Shown: positions 10,953-20,602, numbered from the stretch's first letter. The stretch: 64,000 nucleotides of DNA from Dermatophilaceae bacterium Soc4.6 (GCA_039889245.1 JAZGVH010000002.1:62001-126000), one strand, 5' to 3'. A program made the numbers and translations. Notes: a model not told the origin generated them from the letters alone.

Positions 10953-10973
10953 ACGATCGGGCGCTGAACGATC
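10944..10973. repeat. Perfect 15-base tandem duplication across the ends of two convergent genes
   Basis: GGGCGCTGAACGATC occurs twice head to tail (10944-10958 and 10959-10973). The first copy contains the RES stop codon; the second reaches into the stop codon of the phosphatase on the other strand. It appears to be a recent slippage duplication. Confidence 0.9.
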
Positions 10974-11616
10974 AGGAGGGAGCGGTCAGGTTCCACCGCA
11001 CGATCGCCGGCACCCCGTGCGAGCTGCCGAGCAGGCAGGTCGAGGCCGGGTCGAGCAGCAGCTTGGCCGCCACGCGGGGTTCTTCCTCGAGGTAGACTGT
11101 GGCCAGCACCCGCAGCAGGTGCCCGTGGGCCACGAGGACCACGTCCCCGCGCGCCAGGTCTGCCCGCACGTCGGCCAGCACGGCGGAGGCCCGCGCCGCC
11201 ACCTGCTCGACCGTCTCGCCGGGCGTCTCTCCGGGGACGACGCCGTCGTCGAAGATGGTCCAGTCTTCCCCGGCCCGCTCGCGGATCTGCGCACCGGTCA
11301 GGCCCTCGTAGCCTCCGTAGTCCCACTCGTGGAGGCGCTCGTCATCGGTCACGGGCACCCCGAGGTCGGTGAGGCCCGCGAGCTCGGCGGTGCGCCGGGC
11401 GCGCTTCCAGGGCGACACCACGACCCGCACGATCGGGCGGCCCACCAGCAGGGCTGCGCATCGACGCGCGGCAGCCTCACCCGCCGACGTGAGGGGCACG
11501 TCGGTCAGGCCGGTGTGCTGTCCGGTGAGGGACCACGCCGTCTCGCCGTGCCGCAGCAGGACCAGCGTCCCACCGGTCGCCGGGGGAGTGCTCGGGTCAG
11601 GGGTCGTCTCGGCCAT
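10972..11616 (-). CDS. Histidine phosphatase family protein (phosphoglycerate-mutase-like)
   Basis: A 214-residue protein with the catalytic LLRHGETAWSLTGQHTG motif (residues about 19-35), an Arg in SPWKRARRTAEL, the acid in LHEWDYGGYEGL, and the second His in VLVAHGHLLRVL. The branch contains broad-specificity phosphatases and cobalamin or sugar-phosphate phosphatases; the substrate cannot be named. The ATG at 11616 has TAGGGT six bases upstream, so it is probably leaderless. It is divergent from the PhzF-like gene and their -10 boxes overlap. Confidence 0.88.
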   Translation of the reverse strand: MAETTPDPSTPPATGGTLVLLRHGETAWSLTGQHTGLTDVPLTSAGEAAARRCAALLVGRPIVRVVVSPWKRARRTAELAGLTDLGVPVTDDERLHEWDYGGYEGLTGAQIRERAGEDWTIFDDGVVPGETPGETVEQVAARASAVLADVRADLARGDVVLVAHGHLLRVLATVYLEEEPRVAAKLLLDPASTCLLGSSHGVPAIVRWNLTAPS

Positions 11617-11622
11617 GAGGCA

Positions 11623-11632
11623 ACCCTAGGCT
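11623..11632. promoter_or_regulatory. Overlapping divergent -10 boxes (TAGGGT minus, TAGGCT plus)
   Basis: The ten bases ACCCTAGGCT read as TAGGGT on the minus strand (11628-11623), six bases before the phosphatase ATG, and as TAGGCT on the plus strand (11627-11632), upstream of the PhzF-like gene. The two polymerases could not bind together. Confidence 0.5.
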
Positions 11633-11639
11633 GGGGACC

Positions 11640-12524
11640 GAGGATCTCTGCTACCGCGTCGTCAACGTCTTCACCTCGGGCTCGGACCCCTTCACCGGCA
11701 ACCCGCTCGCGGTCGTCGAGGACGCCGGGCACCTCGATGACCACACGATGCTCGCGATCGCTCGACAGCTGAACCTCTCCGAGACGACGTTCCTCACCCA
11801 CCTCGACCGATCTGCGGGGGAGGCCACCGTGCGAATCTTCACCACGGCCTACGAGATGCCGTTCGCAGGCCACCCCACCCTCGGCGCAGCGAGCGTGGTC
11901 GCCGACCTGATCGGGGGAGCGCGCGGGGTCGACGACGTCACGCTGCTCCTGCCGGTCGGGCGCGTGCCGGTGGTGCGCACGGCGACCGACGGGTCGGATC
12001 GCTGGACCCTCACGACGGCGGTGACGCCGACCGTGCGTGCGCCCGGGGCCGGTCGCGCCGACCTGGCGGCGATGCTGGGCCTGACCGAGGCCGACCTCGG
12101 CGACGACGCGCTCTTCGTCGACGCGGGGGTGGAGCAGCTCGTCGTGCCGCTGGCCGGTGTCGAGGCCGTGCACCGGATCTGCCCGGTGCCGCACCTGCTC
12201 GAGCGGCACGCCCGGTCCGCGGCCGGCATGGTGCAGGCCCTGGTGTGGGCGGCGAGCGGGCCCGACGAGGTCGAGGCGCGCTTCCTGGTCGCCGAGGGTG
12301 GGGGCTTCTTCGAGGACCCGGCGACGGGCTCGGCCTGCGCGAACCTCGGCGGCTGGCTCCGCGAACGGGGAGCCCACGAGCCCGCGGGACTGACCCGGCT
12401 GGTGCATCAGGGGGCGGCCGTCTCGCGACCGTCGGTGCTGCACCTCGGGGTGTCGGCCGCGGGTGTCGTCACCGTGGGCGGCTCGGTGCTCGACCTCGGC
12501 CGGGGCACCTTCACCCTGCCCTGA
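11640..12524 (+). CDS. PhzF-family isomerase/epimerase; start codon not recognisable
   Basis: PhzF-fold proteins isomerise or epimerise small metabolites. Visible motifs are YRVVNVFTSGSDPFTGNPLA at the N-terminus, the catalytic Glu in LNLSETTFL, YEMPFAGHPTLGAA, and the second-half repeat FFEDPATGSACANLGGWL. The conserved N-terminus begins near codon 11652, yet no ATG, GTG or TTG lies in frame between the TGA at 11616-11618 and the ATG at 11748; only CTG at 11631 is available. Starting at 11748 would delete about 35 conserved residues. The start given is simply the first codon after the predicted transcription start. A rare start codon, a lost start or a sequencing error are all possible. The 3' end overlaps the convergent GNAT gene by 14 bases. 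Confidence 0.8.
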   Translation, partial: EDLCYRVVNVFTSGSDPFTGNPLAVVEDAGHLDDHTMLAIARQLNLSETTFLTHLDRSAGEATVRIFTTAYEMPFAGHPTLGAASVVADLIGGARGVDDVTLLLPVGRVPVVRTATDGSDRWTLTTAVTPTVRAPGAGRADLAAMLGLTEADLGDDALFVDAGVEQLVVPLAGVEAVHRICPVPHLLERHARSAAGMVQALVWAASGPDEVEARFLVAEGGGFFEDPATGSACANLGGWLRERGAHEPAGLTRLVHQGAAVSRPSVLHLGVSAAGVVTVGGSVLDLGRGTFTLP

Positions 12525-13107
12525 GCCGGGCCGATGAGTCCGGCTGGCGACGTGAGCCGGCCCTTCTGCTGGGGCTGCTGGGGCAGGCGGCGCCCGCGAG
12601 CCGCTCAGGTCGTCTCGATCGGTCGTCCGGAGCGCCCTCGACCCCGGGCACGGGTCGTTCCGTCTCCGTCCAGGCGCCCGGGCCGAACGCCTCGTCGGCC
12701 AGGTGCCGCCAGAAGTGGCCGGCCGCCTGGTTGTCGTGCTGGAAGGCGACCGTCCAGGGTCCGGGGTGACGAGCGATCACCGCCCGGGCCATCTGGCGCC
12801 CGACACCTTCGCGGCGGACGACAGGTGTCACCCACATCGCCGCGAGGCTGCGCCGCTCCGACGTGATCCCGTCGACGAGGGCGAAGCCGATTGGCGCGGC
12901 CTCACCCGTCTTCGGGTGGGGACGCCAGGCGAGATATCCCACGACCTCCGGCGAGGGGCCTCGCGGGAGCCCCCGGGCCTGGTAGCGGCCGTCGGCGTAG
13001 GGCAGGCCAGACACCACCAGGGCCAGGTCGTGCCGGAAGCACTGCCACAGCCAGGCGACGACCTCCCACTCGTCGTCAGCGACCGGCCGGACCTCGAGGC
13101 TCCCCAT
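12511..13107 (-). CDS. GNAT-family N-acetyltransferase
   Basis: A 198-residue protein. The acetyl-CoA-binding pattern is LAAMWVTPVVRREGVGRQMARAV (residues about 83-105), followed by WTVAFQHDNQAAGHFWRHL. The start is ATG 13107 (MGSLEVRPV). The last 50 residues are Arg/Pro/Ser-rich, look unstructured and overlap the PhzF 3' end, so the ancestral stop may have been lost. The substrate is unknown. Confidence 0.8.
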   Translation of the reverse strand: MGSLEVRPVADDEWEVVAWLWQCFRHDLALVVSGLPYADGRYQARGLPRGPSPEVVGYLAWRPHPKTGEAAPIGFALVDGITSERRSLAAMWVTPVVRREGVGRQMARAVIARHPGPWTVAFQHDNQAAGHFWRHLADEAFGPGAWTETERPVPGVEGAPDDRSRRPERLAGAACPSSPSRRAGSRRQPDSSARLRAG

Positions 13108-13190
13108 GACCTCACCCTCGCACGGTCGGAGCGCCACACCACTGAGCTCTGAGTGGGGGTCGTGCGACGGCGCTGGGGCAGGATGTCCCC

Positions 13191-13730
13191 ATGCCGACGT
13201 ATGCCGTGTTCATGCGAGCCGTCAACGTCGGGCAGCGGCGGGTGAAGATGGAGCGTGTGCGAGACCTGTTGTCCGGCAACGGGTTCGCTGACGTCGTGAC
13301 CCACATCAACTCGGGCAACGTCCGGGTCACCACGGGTGGGCGGAGCGCGGATGCCGTGGGGGCGCGGGTGGGCCGGCTGCTCTCGGACGAGTTCGGCTTC
13401 GACATCCCGTGTCTCGCTCGCACCACGGCAGACCTGTCCAGGCTGGCGGCGCAGGTCGATGCCCTGGCCTCGCCGCTGGGGGCCGAGGCCCGCACCTACG
13501 TCTGCTTCCTCGATGCCGAGCCCACCGAGGCGTCGACGGTCGAGCTGGGCGGGTGGGACGTCGAGGGCGAGCGGGCGCTCGTCCTCGGGTCGCACGCCGT
13601 GATCTGGCTGACGAAGTCCTCCCACGAGGCGCGGCTGAGCAACGCCAGGGTCGAGAAGGTCACCGGCCGAGTGAGCACCCTGCGAGACGTGAAGGTCGTC
13701 CGGACCCTGGCCGAGAAGTGGGCCCCCTGA
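13191..13730 (+). CDS. DUF1697 family protein
   Basis: A 179-residue protein of the DUF1697 family, recognised from MPTYAVFMRAVNVG at the start, FADVVTHINSGNVRV near residue 40, and the Phe/Asp-rich middle (GFDIPCLARTTADL). Family function is not established. CAGGAT ends six bases before the ATG, so leaderless expression is possible. It is divergent from the GNAT gene and convergent with the rRNA methyltransferase. Confidence 0.85.
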   Translation: MPTYAVFMRAVNVGQRRVKMERVRDLLSGNGFADVVTHINSGNVRVTTGGRSADAVGARVGRLLSDEFGFDIPCLARTTADLSRLAAQVDALASPLGAEARTYVCFLDAEPTEASTVELGGWDVEGERALVLGSHAVIWLTKSSHEARLSNARVEKVTGRVSTLRDVKVVRTLAEKWAP

Positions 13731-13751
13731 CCCGCAACCCCACCACCCCAA

Positions 13752-13830
13752 CCCCCACTTCTTGCGCCCCATGCGCCGTTCGTGCGGTCAAGAGGGGGTG
13801 GAAGGGTGCATCAGCCGCAAGAAGTGGGGG
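13752..13830. repeat. Perfect 15-base inverted repeat between convergent genes
   Basis: CCCCCACTTCTTGCG (13752-13766) and its exact complement CGCAAGAAGTGGGGG (13816-13830) are 49 bases apart, exactly in the gap between DUF1697 and the methyltransferase. It could act as a two-way terminator with a long loop or be a dispersed palindromic element. There is no T run. Confidence 0.7.
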
Positions 13831-13837
13831 CCTCTGG

Positions 13838-14599
13838 TCAGGTGCGGGCCGCGCGTCGTACCAGCTCGAAGCAGACGACCGCCGCGGCCGCCGAGACGTT
13901 GAGCGAGTCGACGGACTCGACCATCGGGATGGAGACCCACGAGCGGACCTGCTCGGCGACCTCCTCGCCGATGCCGGAGGTCTCGCTGCCCAGCACGAGA
14001 CAGACGTGCTCGGGCAGCTCGGCGTCGAAGAGGGTGGTGGGCGCGCCGCCGTCGAGACCGACCAGGTGGAAGCCGGCGGCGGAGAGCCGGTCGGCCGCCT
14101 CGGCGGCGGTGTGGCACTTGAGGATCGGGGCGCGGAAGGCGACACCGGCCGACGCCTTCACCACCATGGGGTCCAGGGACGCGACGCCCTTGCGGGGCAC
14201 GACGATGCCGTCGATCCCGGCTGCGGTGGCCGTGCGCAGGATCATGCCGACGTTGGCCGGGGTGGTGATGCCGTCGAGCAGCAGCACCCGACGCAGCGTC
14301 GGGTCGTCGAGCGCGTCGGCCAGCGGTCGCATCCGCGGCGCGACGACGTCGGCGAAGACGCCCTGGTCCTGACGGCCGTTGCCCGCCAGCTTCTTGACCC
14401 GCTCGGCACTGGCCCGGTGTACCGGCACCCCTCGGTCACGCGCCAGCCCGAGGATCTCGCCGACCCCCGGCCCCCGCGCCCCCTCGGCGAGGACGACCTT
14501 GTCGACGGTCACAGAGAAGTCGTCGAGCACCTCGATGACCGGGTTGCGGCCGTAGACGGTGACGAAGCGGTCCTTGGGCGAGACATCCGGTGTGGTCAC
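13838..14599 (-). CDS. SpoU/TrmH-family RNA 2'-O-methyltransferase (RlmB-like)
   Basis: A 253-residue SPOUT enzyme expected to methylate ribose 2'-OH in 23S rRNA or tRNA with SAM. The N-terminal substrate-binding domain starts VTVYGRNPVIEVL. The three SpoU motifs are visible: DGITTPANVGMILRTA (motif 1), LVLGSETSGIGEE (motif 2, knot) and IPMVESVDSLNVSAAAAV (motif 3). The start is GTG at 14599. The exact target nucleotide cannot be read from sequence. Confidence 0.9.
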   Translation of the reverse strand: MTTPDVSPKDRFVTVYGRNPVIEVLDDFSVTVDKVVLAEGARGPGVGEILGLARDRGVPVHRASAERVKKLAGNGRQDQGVFADVVAPRMRPLADALDDPTLRRVLLLDGITTPANVGMILRTATAAGIDGIVVPRKGVASLDPMVVKASAGVAFRAPILKCHTAAEAADRLSAAGFHLVGLDGGAPTTLFDAELPEHVCLVLGSETSGIGEEVAEQVRSWVSIPMVESVDSLNVSAAAAVVCFELVRRAART

Positions 14600-14641
14600 C
14601 GGTGAAGCATCCCAAACCCGCGGGCGGGCGTCCTCCAGGGG

Positions 14642-15784
14642 TCAGAGACCGAAGGTCTTGCCGATGATGTCGCGCTGGATCTCGTTGGTGCCGCCGTAGA
14701 CCGTCGAGATGATCGCCTGGCGGAGGTGCTTCTCCATGTCGAACTCGGTCGCGTAGCCGTAGCCACCCATCATCTGCATGCCCTCGATGGCCATCGTCTT
14801 GGCCACCTCGGTGGCCTTGAGCTTGACCATCGACGCCTCACGGGCGAGCACCCGGTCGGGCTCGGCGTCGGCGGCCCGCGCCACGGCGTAGACGAGCAGT
14901 CGCGTGGCCTCGATCTCGGTCGCGAGGTCGGCGAGCCGGTGACGCAGCACCTGGAACGACCCGACCTTGCGGCCGAACTGCTCCCTCGTGGACACGAACT
15001 CGAGGCAGTCGTCGAAGGCGCGCTGGGCCAGGCCGACCATGATCCCGCCGAGGATGAGCCGCTCGGTGTTGAGCCCTGACATCAGCTGGCGCCAGCCCTG
15101 GCCGACCTCGCCGATGACCGCGTCGGCGGGCAGGTCGCAGTCGGTGAAGAACAGGTCGTTGACCTCGGTGCCGCCGAGGGTCGAGATGCCCCGGATCTCG
15201 AGACCGGGAGACGGCAGGGGCACGTGGAACATCGTGATGCCCTCGTGCTTGCCGCCCTCGCGCGACGTGCGGGCCACCAGCAGCAGGTGGCTGGCGTAGT
15301 GCGCGTTGGAGCACCAGGTCTTCTGCCCGTTGACCCGCCACCCGGTCTCGGTGCGCTCGGCCCGGCACGTGAGGGCGCCGACGTCGGAGCCCGCCCCCGG
15401 TTCCGACATCGAGATCGAGTGCGACTCGCCGGCGGCGATGCTGCCGAGTAGCAGGTCCTTCTGGGCCTCGCTGCCGAAACGGGCGACCGCGTTGCCGACG
15501 ATGAGCGTCACGCCGAGGCCGGCAATGGGCAGCATGCCGTAGGCCGTCCCCTCCAGCAGCAGGCACATGTCGACGTGGCTCCCGCCTTGGCCTCCATACG
15601 CCTCCGGCACGCGGATGCCGGCCCATCCCAGCCCGGCGATCCGGGTCGAGACCTCGGGGTTGTGGTGCAGGCGCCCGCCGTCGGTGAGCCGGTCGCGCTG
15701 CTCACGGGTGCCGGCCTCCTTGCGGCAGTAGTCGGTGACAGCGGCGGCGAAGTCGCGCTGGTCTTCGGTGAGCTCGAGCAACAT
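14642..15784 (-). CDS. Acyl-CoA dehydrogenase
   Basis: A 380-residue FAD enzyme for the first step of beta-oxidation or a related acyl-CoA oxidation. The signatures SMSEPGAGSDVGAL and QMMGGYGYATEFDMEKHLRQ are present, and the catalytic Glu is probably that in VYGGTNEIQRDIIGKT near the C-terminus. The ATG is preceded by AGGAG eight bases away. It lies just downstream of, and in the same direction as, the tandem TetR gene (66-base gap), and next to the beta-oxidation operon on the other strand, so it probably shares its control. Confidence 0.93.
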   Translation of the reverse strand: MLLELTEDQRDFAAAVTDYCRKEAGTREQRDRLTDGGRLHHNPEVSTRIAGLGWAGIRVPEAYGGQGGSHVDMCLLLEGTAYGMLPIAGLGVTLIVGNAVARFGSEAQKDLLLGSIAAGESHSISMSEPGAGSDVGALTCRAERTETGWRVNGQKTWCSNAHYASHLLLVARTSREGGKHEGITMFHVPLPSPGLEIRGISTLGGTEVNDLFFTDCDLPADAVIGEVGQGWRQLMSGLNTERLILGGIMVGLAQRAFDDCLEFVSTREQFGRKVGSFQVLRHRLADLATEIEATRLLVYAVARAADAEPDRVLAREASMVKLKATEVAKTMAIEGMQMMGGYGYATEFDMEKHLRQAIISTVYGGTNEIQRDIIGKTFGL

Positions 15785-15850
15785 CGGTCGGTCTCCTGAG
15801 CGTTCGTGGGTGGTGGCAGCGGGGTCGGCGGGCAGGGCGAGGGAGATGAG

Positions 15851-17071
15851 TCAGTCAGGCGGGGAGCACAGCACCGAGCGCACCAGCGCGACGACGCGTG
15901 AGCGCACCTGCGGCCTGGGGTCGAAGCGCAGCAGACGTCCGGTGTCGGCGACCACGGTGAGCGCGGCGTGCACCCGCAACCGGGCGGTGACCGGGTCGAG
16001 CGAGGGGTCGAGAGCCTCGGCCACGCGCACCCACACCTCGACGTGGTCGCGTTGCGCCGCGCGCAGCTCGTCGAGCTCGTCGGCACCGAGGTGGCCCGCC
16101 TCGGAGCCCCACACGCTCATCACGGCTGGCTGCTGGAACCACAGCAGGACGTAGGCCGAGGCCAGCGCGTCGACGGCCTCCTCGGCGCTTGTCGCGTCGG
16201 CGAGGGCCGCCGAGGTGACGGCGGAGAGCTGCACCTGGGTGCGGGCGAAGGCTGCCGCCAGCAGTGCGGCCTTGGTGGGCACATAACGGTAGACCGCGGA
16301 GGCGGAGAGACCGACAGCCCCCCCGATCTCCTCGAGGGTGGCCCCGAGGTAGCCGTGGCGCTCGAAGGCCTTGACGGCCTCGGTGACGAGTCGCTCGCGC
16401 TTCGAGGTGGCCTCGAGCCCGACCTGCCAGGGCAGCTGACGGGCCAGTGCGTCCTCGAGAGCGGACTCGGTGGCCGCAGGCAGTGCGGTCTCGAGGGCCG
16501 ACAGCGCCAAGCCCGTGATGACGTCGGTGAGATCAGGCGTGACCACCCGGTGGGCGGTCACGCTGGCGACGACCGCCAGGGCGGCAGCGGCCAGCAGTGA
16601 CGCGTCGCGCTCCTCCAGCTCGGGTCGCCGTCGGCGCAGGGGGGCGGACACGGAGGCGCGCAGTCGGCGGGTAGTGTCGCGCAGCTGCTCTCGGTCGTCA
16701 GGCCCGAGGAAGCGGGCCTCCCATCGGTAGAGGCTGCCGTGAGACCGGTGGGCCAGTGTGGTCACCGCGATCGTGCGCAGCACGGCCGACAGGTCGTCGG
16801 GGTCCGGCACGGCGTCGGCGGCGGCCACGAGGGTCGTCATCTCGACCTGGGCGACCTCGGCAAAGAGGGCGTACTTGCCCGGGAAGTGCCGGTAGAGGGC
16901 CGGGGCCGAGATGCCGACCGCAGAGGCGATGTCACCGAGACCGACCGCGGCGTACCCCCGCTGTCCGAAGGCGACGGCCGCTGCCTCCAGGACCTGGGCA
17001 CGGCGACCGCTGGCTGCCGTCGCGGGGTCGCGCACCGGACGCAGCGGCTGGGAGCGAGTTGCCTGAGCCAC
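15851..17071 (-). CDS. Tandem TetR regulator: two TetR DNA-binding domains in one chain
   Basis: A 406-residue protein, about twice the usual TetR length. HTH 1 is at residues about 25-70 ([21 protein letters not shown]) and HTH 2 at about 215-260 ([21 protein letters not shown]), each followed by an all-helical ligand-type domain. A single chain would thus act as an internal dimer. GTG at 17071 is the start. It is divergent from the beta-oxidation operon and upstream of an acyl-CoA dehydrogenase, so it is probably a repressor sensing acyl-CoA. That role is inferred from place and family. Confidence 0.88.
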   Translation of the reverse strand: MAQATRSQPLRPVRDPATAASGRRAQVLEAAAVAFGQRGYAAVGLGDIASAVGISAPALYRHFPGKYALFAEVAQVEMTTLVAAADAVPDPDDLSAVLRTIAVTTLAHRSHGSLYRWEARFLGPDDREQLRDTTRRLRASVSAPLRRRRPELEERDASLLAAAALAVVASVTAHRVVTPDLTDVITGLALSALETALPAATESALEDALARQLPWQVGLEATSKRERLVTEAVKAFERHGYLGATLEEIGGAVGLSASAVYRYVPTKAALLAAAFARTQVQLSAVTSAALADATSAEEAVDALASAYVLLWFQQPAVMSVWGSEAGHLGADELDELRAAQRDHVEVWVRVAEALDPSLDPVTARLRVHAALTVVADTGRLLRFDPRPQVRSRVVALVRSVLCSPPD

Positions 17072-17117
17072 CCCCGGATTAACGCACCTTCACCACGAGG
17101 TCGTCAAGAGCGGCCCC

Positions 17118-17146
17118 TTGACACGGGTGGACGAGGTTCCTAGGTT
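17118..17146 (+). promoter_or_regulatory. Sigma-70-type promoter of the beta-oxidation operon
   Basis: TTGACA (17118-17123), a 17-base spacer and TAGGTT (17141-17146) form a near-consensus promoter. Transcription should start near 17153, 46 bases before the thiolase GTG. Confidence 0.7.
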
Positions 17147-17157
17147 AATCACTGTTC

Positions 17158-17168
17158 ACTCATTGAGT
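17158..17168. promoter_or_regulatory. Palindrome ACTCA-T-TGAGT at the predicted transcription start, candidate TetR operator
   Basis: The palindrome lies just after the predicted start of the operon transcript, in the gap shared with the tandem TetR gene. A second pair of arms, GATTAAC (17077-17083) and GTTAATC (17144-17150, overlapping the -10 box), frames the divergent region. Either could bind one half of the two-headed regulator. Confidence 0.4.
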
Positions 17169-17198
17169 CACCGACGACCCCACACCCTGGAGGCCAGC

Positions 17199-18422
17199 GT
17201 GCCCGCCACAGACGCCCTCATCTTCGACGCTGTCCGCACCCCCCGTGGGCGCGGCAAGGCGTCGGGGTCCCTGCACGGGACCAAGCCCATCGACCTCGTC
17301 GTGGGGCTCATCCACGCCGTGCGGGAGCGTCACCCCGGCCTCGACCCGGCCCTGATCGACGACATCGTCATGGGCATCGTCTCGCCGGTCGGCGAGCAGG
17401 GCTCGGTGCTGCCGCGGGTCGCCGCGATCGCGGCCGGTCTGCCCGACACCGTGGCCGGGCTGCAGGTCAACCGCTTCTGTGCCAGCGGTCTAGAGGCGGT
17501 CAACCTCGCCGCCCACAAGGTGATGAGCGGTATGGAGGACCTGGTCCTCGCCGGCGGGGTCGAGTCCATGTCGCGGGTGGCCATGGGCTCGGACGGCGGG
17601 GCGTGGGCCGAGGACCCCGCGACCAACTACGACACCGGCTTCGTGCCCCAGGGCATCGGCGCCGACCTCATCGCCACGATCGAGGGCTTCACCCGCGCCG
17701 ACGTCGACGAGTTCGCCGTCCGCTCGCAGGAGCTGGCGGCACGGGCATGGGACAAGGGGCTCTTCGACCTGTCGGTCGTGCCGGTGCGCGACACCAACGG
17801 CGTCCTGGTGCTCGACCGCGACGAGCACGTGCGAGCGGGCACCACGACCCAGACCCTCGCAGGGCTGACGCCGTCCTTCGCGAGACTCGGTGCCGAGGCG
17901 GGCTTCGACGCCGTCGCCCTGCAGAAGTACCACTGGGTCGAACGCATCCAGCACGTGCACCACGCCGGCAACTCCTCCGGCATCGTCGACGGTGCCACCC
18001 TGATGCTCATCGGTACCGCGGCGGCGGGAGAGGCGGCAGGGATGAGGGCTCGCGGCCGCATCGTCGCGACGGCGGTCACCGGCTCCGACTCGACGATCAT
18101 GCTCACCGGCCCGACGCCGGCCACCGAGAAGGTGCTGCGCCGAGCTGGCCTGACCCCTGACGACATCGACGTCTACGAGGTCAACGAGGCGTTCGCGGCG
18201 GTGCCGCTCAAGCTCAGCAAGGACCTCGGCATCAGCATCGACAAGATCAACGTCAACGGCGGGGCCATCGCGATGGGCCACCCGCTCGGCGCCACCGGGG
18301 CGATGATCCTCGGCACGGCGCTCGATGAGCTCGAGCGCACCGAGCAGCGGTATGCCCTTGCCACCTTGTGCGTGGGCGGCGGCATGGGCATCGCCACGAT
18401 CATCGAGCGGCTGGAGGCATGA
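17199..18422 (+). CDS. fadA: Acetyl-CoA C-acyltransferase (3-ketoacyl-CoA thiolase)
   Basis: A 407-residue thiolase carrying out the last step of beta-oxidation. The acylated Cys is in [10 protein letters not shown] at residue 94. The His motif [16 protein letters not shown] and the second Cys in [11 protein letters not shown] are near the C-terminus. GTG at 17199 is chosen because TGGAGG precedes it (17188-17193) and the family N-terminus [15 protein letters not shown] follows. It is the first gene of the operon; its stop overlaps the next ATG (ATGA), as in coupled translation. Confidence 0.95.
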   Translation: MPATDALIFDAVRTPRGRGKASGSLHGTKPIDLVVGLIHAVRERHPGLDPALIDDIVMGIVSPVGEQGSVLPRVAAIAAGLPDTVAGLQVNRFCASGLEAVNLAAHKVMSGMEDLVLAGGVESMSRVAMGSDGGAWAEDPATNYDTGFVPQGIGADLIATIEGFTRADVDEFAVRSQELAARAWDKGLFDLSVVPVRDTNGVLVLDRDEHVRAGTTTQTLAGLTPSFARLGAEAGFDAVALQKYHWVERIQHVHHAGNSSGIVDGATLMLIGTAAAGEAAGMRARGRIVATAVTGSDSTIMLTGPTPATEKVLRRAGLTPDDIDVYEVNEAFAAVPLKLSKDLGISIDKINVNGGAIAMGHPLGATGAMILGTALDELERTEQRYALATLCVGGGMGIATIIERLEA

Positions 18423-20602
18423 GCGACATGAGCACCATCCACTGGGAGCAGGGCGCCGACGGCGTGGTCGTCCTGACGATGGACGACCCCGGAGCGTCGG
18501 CCAACACGATGAACGCCGCCCACCTGGCGAGCTTCGCCGCGGCGGTCGCGCGCCTGCACGCCGAGAAGGAGTCGATCACCGGGGTGGTCCTCACGTCGGC
18601 CAAGAAGACCTTCTTCGCCGGGGGCAACCTCGCCGACCTGTTGAGGGTGCCCAGCGGTCCCGAGGCCGCCGCCGCGTCGATGGCCCGCACCGCTGGCATC
18701 AAGTCCCCGATGCGCGACCTCGAGACACTCGGTCGCCCCGTCGTGGCGGCGATCAACGGCGCGGCCCTCGGAGGTGGTCTCGAGATCGCCCTGGCCTGCC
18801 ACCACCGGGTCGTCGCCGACCTGCCGTCGACCCGGATCGGCTTCCCCGAGGTGACCCTCGGCCTGCTCCCCGGGGCGGGCGGCGTGGTACGCAGCGTGCG
18901 GATGCTCGGGGTCCTCAAGGCCCTGACCGGCTGCCTGCTGCAGGGCCAGCGCCTCACTCCCGCGGCTGCGCTCGGGCTCGGGCTCGTCGACGAGGTCGTG
19001 CCCGGCGTGGCCGACCTCCTGCCCGCGGCGAAGGCCTGGATCGCCGCCAACCCCGACGCGGCCCAGCCGTGGGACCGCCCCGGCTACCGGCTGCCCGGCG
19101 GGCTGCCCGGGTCGGCCAAGCTCTCGGGGATGATCGTCGCCGCGCCGGCGACGCTGCGCAAGCAGCTCGGTGGCGCCCCCTACCCTGCGCCACGAGCCAT
19201 CCTCGCCGCTGCGGTCGAGGGAGCGGGGCTCGACCTCGAGACCGCTCACCTGGTCGAGACCCGCTACTTCGCCGGACTGCTCGGCAGCCAGAGCGCCAAG
19301 AACCTCATCCGCGCCATGTTCTTCGACATGCAGACCGCCACCGGCCGCGCCAAGCAGTTCGCGACCTCCGACACGGCGCCGGTCCGCAAGGTCGTGGTGC
19401 TGGGCGCCGGGATGATGGGCGCGGCGATCGCGTACGTCAGCGCCAAGGCAGGGATCGAGGTGGTCCTCAAGGACGTCGATGCTGCGGCGGCAGAGCGGGG
19501 CAAGAGCTACTCGCAGCAACTGGTCGACAAGGCCGTCTCGGCTGGACGGATGAGCGCCGACGACGGAGCCGCGCTGATGGCCCGCATCACCGCGACGGCC
19601 GACCCGGCGGCTGCGGCCGGAGCCGACCTGATGGTGGAGGCGGTCTTCGAGGACCCGGCCGTGAAGGCCGCCGTCTATGCCGAGATCGAGCCACACCTGG
19701 CTCCGCGTGCGCTGCTCGGGTCGAACACCTCGACCCTGCCGATCACCACTCTGGCCGCCCACGTCACCCGACCGGCCGACTTCATCGGGCTGCACTTCTT
19801 CTCGCCGGTCGACAAGATGCCGCTGCTCGAGATCATCCGTGGCGAGCAGACCAGCGACGCAGCGCTGGGCCAGGCCCTGGCCTTCGCCAAGCAGATCGGC
19901 AAGACCCCGATCGTGGTCAACGACTCGCGCGGGTTCTTCACCAGTCGCGTCATCGGCACCTTCACCCAGGAGGGGCTGGCCATGCTTGGCGAGGGGATCG
20001 CTCCGGCGTCGATCGAGCAGGCCACCCGCCAGGCCGGCTATCCCGCCGCGATGCTGGCGCTCATGGACGAGCTGACCCTCACGCTGCCGCGCCGCATTCG
20101 TCAGGAGAGCCGCACCGCCACCGAGGCCTCCGGCGGCACCTGGACGCCTCACCCGGCCGATACCGTCGTCGACGCGATGATCGACGACTTCGACCGCCCC
20201 GGGCGCAGCTCGGGGCGCGGCTTCTACGACTACGTGGACGGCAAGCGAGCCGGCCTGTGGCCGGGGCTGGAGGCCTTCCGCCCCGAGGGTGGCTGGAGGC
20301 AGATCCCCTTCGAGGACATGAAGGAGCGGATGCTCTTCGCCGAGGCACTGGAGACGGCCAAGTGCCTTGAGGAGGGCGTGCTCGACTCGAGCACGGACGC
20401 CAACGTCGGCTCCATCCTGGGCATCGGCTTCCCCGCCTGGACCGGCGGGGTGGCCCGCTTCATGGACCAGTACGACGGTGGGCTGGCGGGCTTCGTCACC
20501 CGGGCCCACGAGCTCGCGCAGCTCTATGGCGAGCGCTTCACGCCGTCAGAGGCGCTCGTGCGCCGGGCCGCCGAGAGCGGCACCTACGAGGAGGTGGCGT
20601 GA
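18419..20602 (+). CDS. fadB: Multifunctional enoyl-CoA hydratase / 3-hydroxyacyl-CoA dehydrogenase (FadB/FadJ type)
   Basis: A 727-residue fusion. The N-terminal crotonase domain (1-190) has [13 protein letters not shown] and the oxyanion segment [19 protein letters not shown]. The NAD-binding domain starts at about residue 325 with [19 protein letters not shown], and the dehydrogenase motif [14 protein letters not shown] follows. C-terminal 3HCDH helices end near [10 protein letters not shown]. It hydrates enoyl-CoA and oxidises 3-hydroxyacyl-CoA, feeding the thiolase upstream. It overlaps both neighbours by four bases. Confidence 0.95.
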   Translation: MSDMSTIHWEQGADGVVVLTMDDPGASANTMNAAHLASFAAAVARLHAEKESITGVVLTSAKKTFFAGGNLADLLRVPSGPEAAAASMARTAGIKSPMRDLETLGRPVVAAINGAALGGGLEIALACHHRVVADLPSTRIGFPEVTLGLLPGAGGVVRSVRMLGVLKALTGCLLQGQRLTPAAALGLGLVDEVVPGVADLLPAAKAWIAANPDAAQPWDRPGYRLPGGLPGSAKLSGMIVAAPATLRKQLGGAPYPAPRAILAAAVEGAGLDLETAHLVETRYFAGLLGSQSAKNLIRAMFFDMQTATGRAKQFATSDTAPVRKVVVLGAGMMGAAIAYVSAKAGIEVVLKDVDAAAAERGKSYSQQLVDKAVSAGRMSADDGAALMARITATADPAAAAGADLMVEAVFEDPAVKAAVYAEIEPHLAPRALLGSNTSTLPITTLAAHVTRPADFIGLHFFSPVDKMPLLEIIRGEQTSDAALGQALAFAKQIGKTPIVVNDSRGFFTSRVIGTFTQEGLAMLGEGIAPASIEQATRQAGYPAAMLALMDELTLTLPRRIRQESRTATEASGGTWTPHPADTVVDAMIDDFDRPGRSSGRGFYDYVDGKRAGLWPGLEAFRPEGGWRQIPFEDMKERMLFAEALETAKCLEEGVLDSSTDANVGSILGIGFPAWTGGVARFMDQYDGGLAGFVTRAHELAQLYGERFTPSEALVRRAAESGTYEEVA

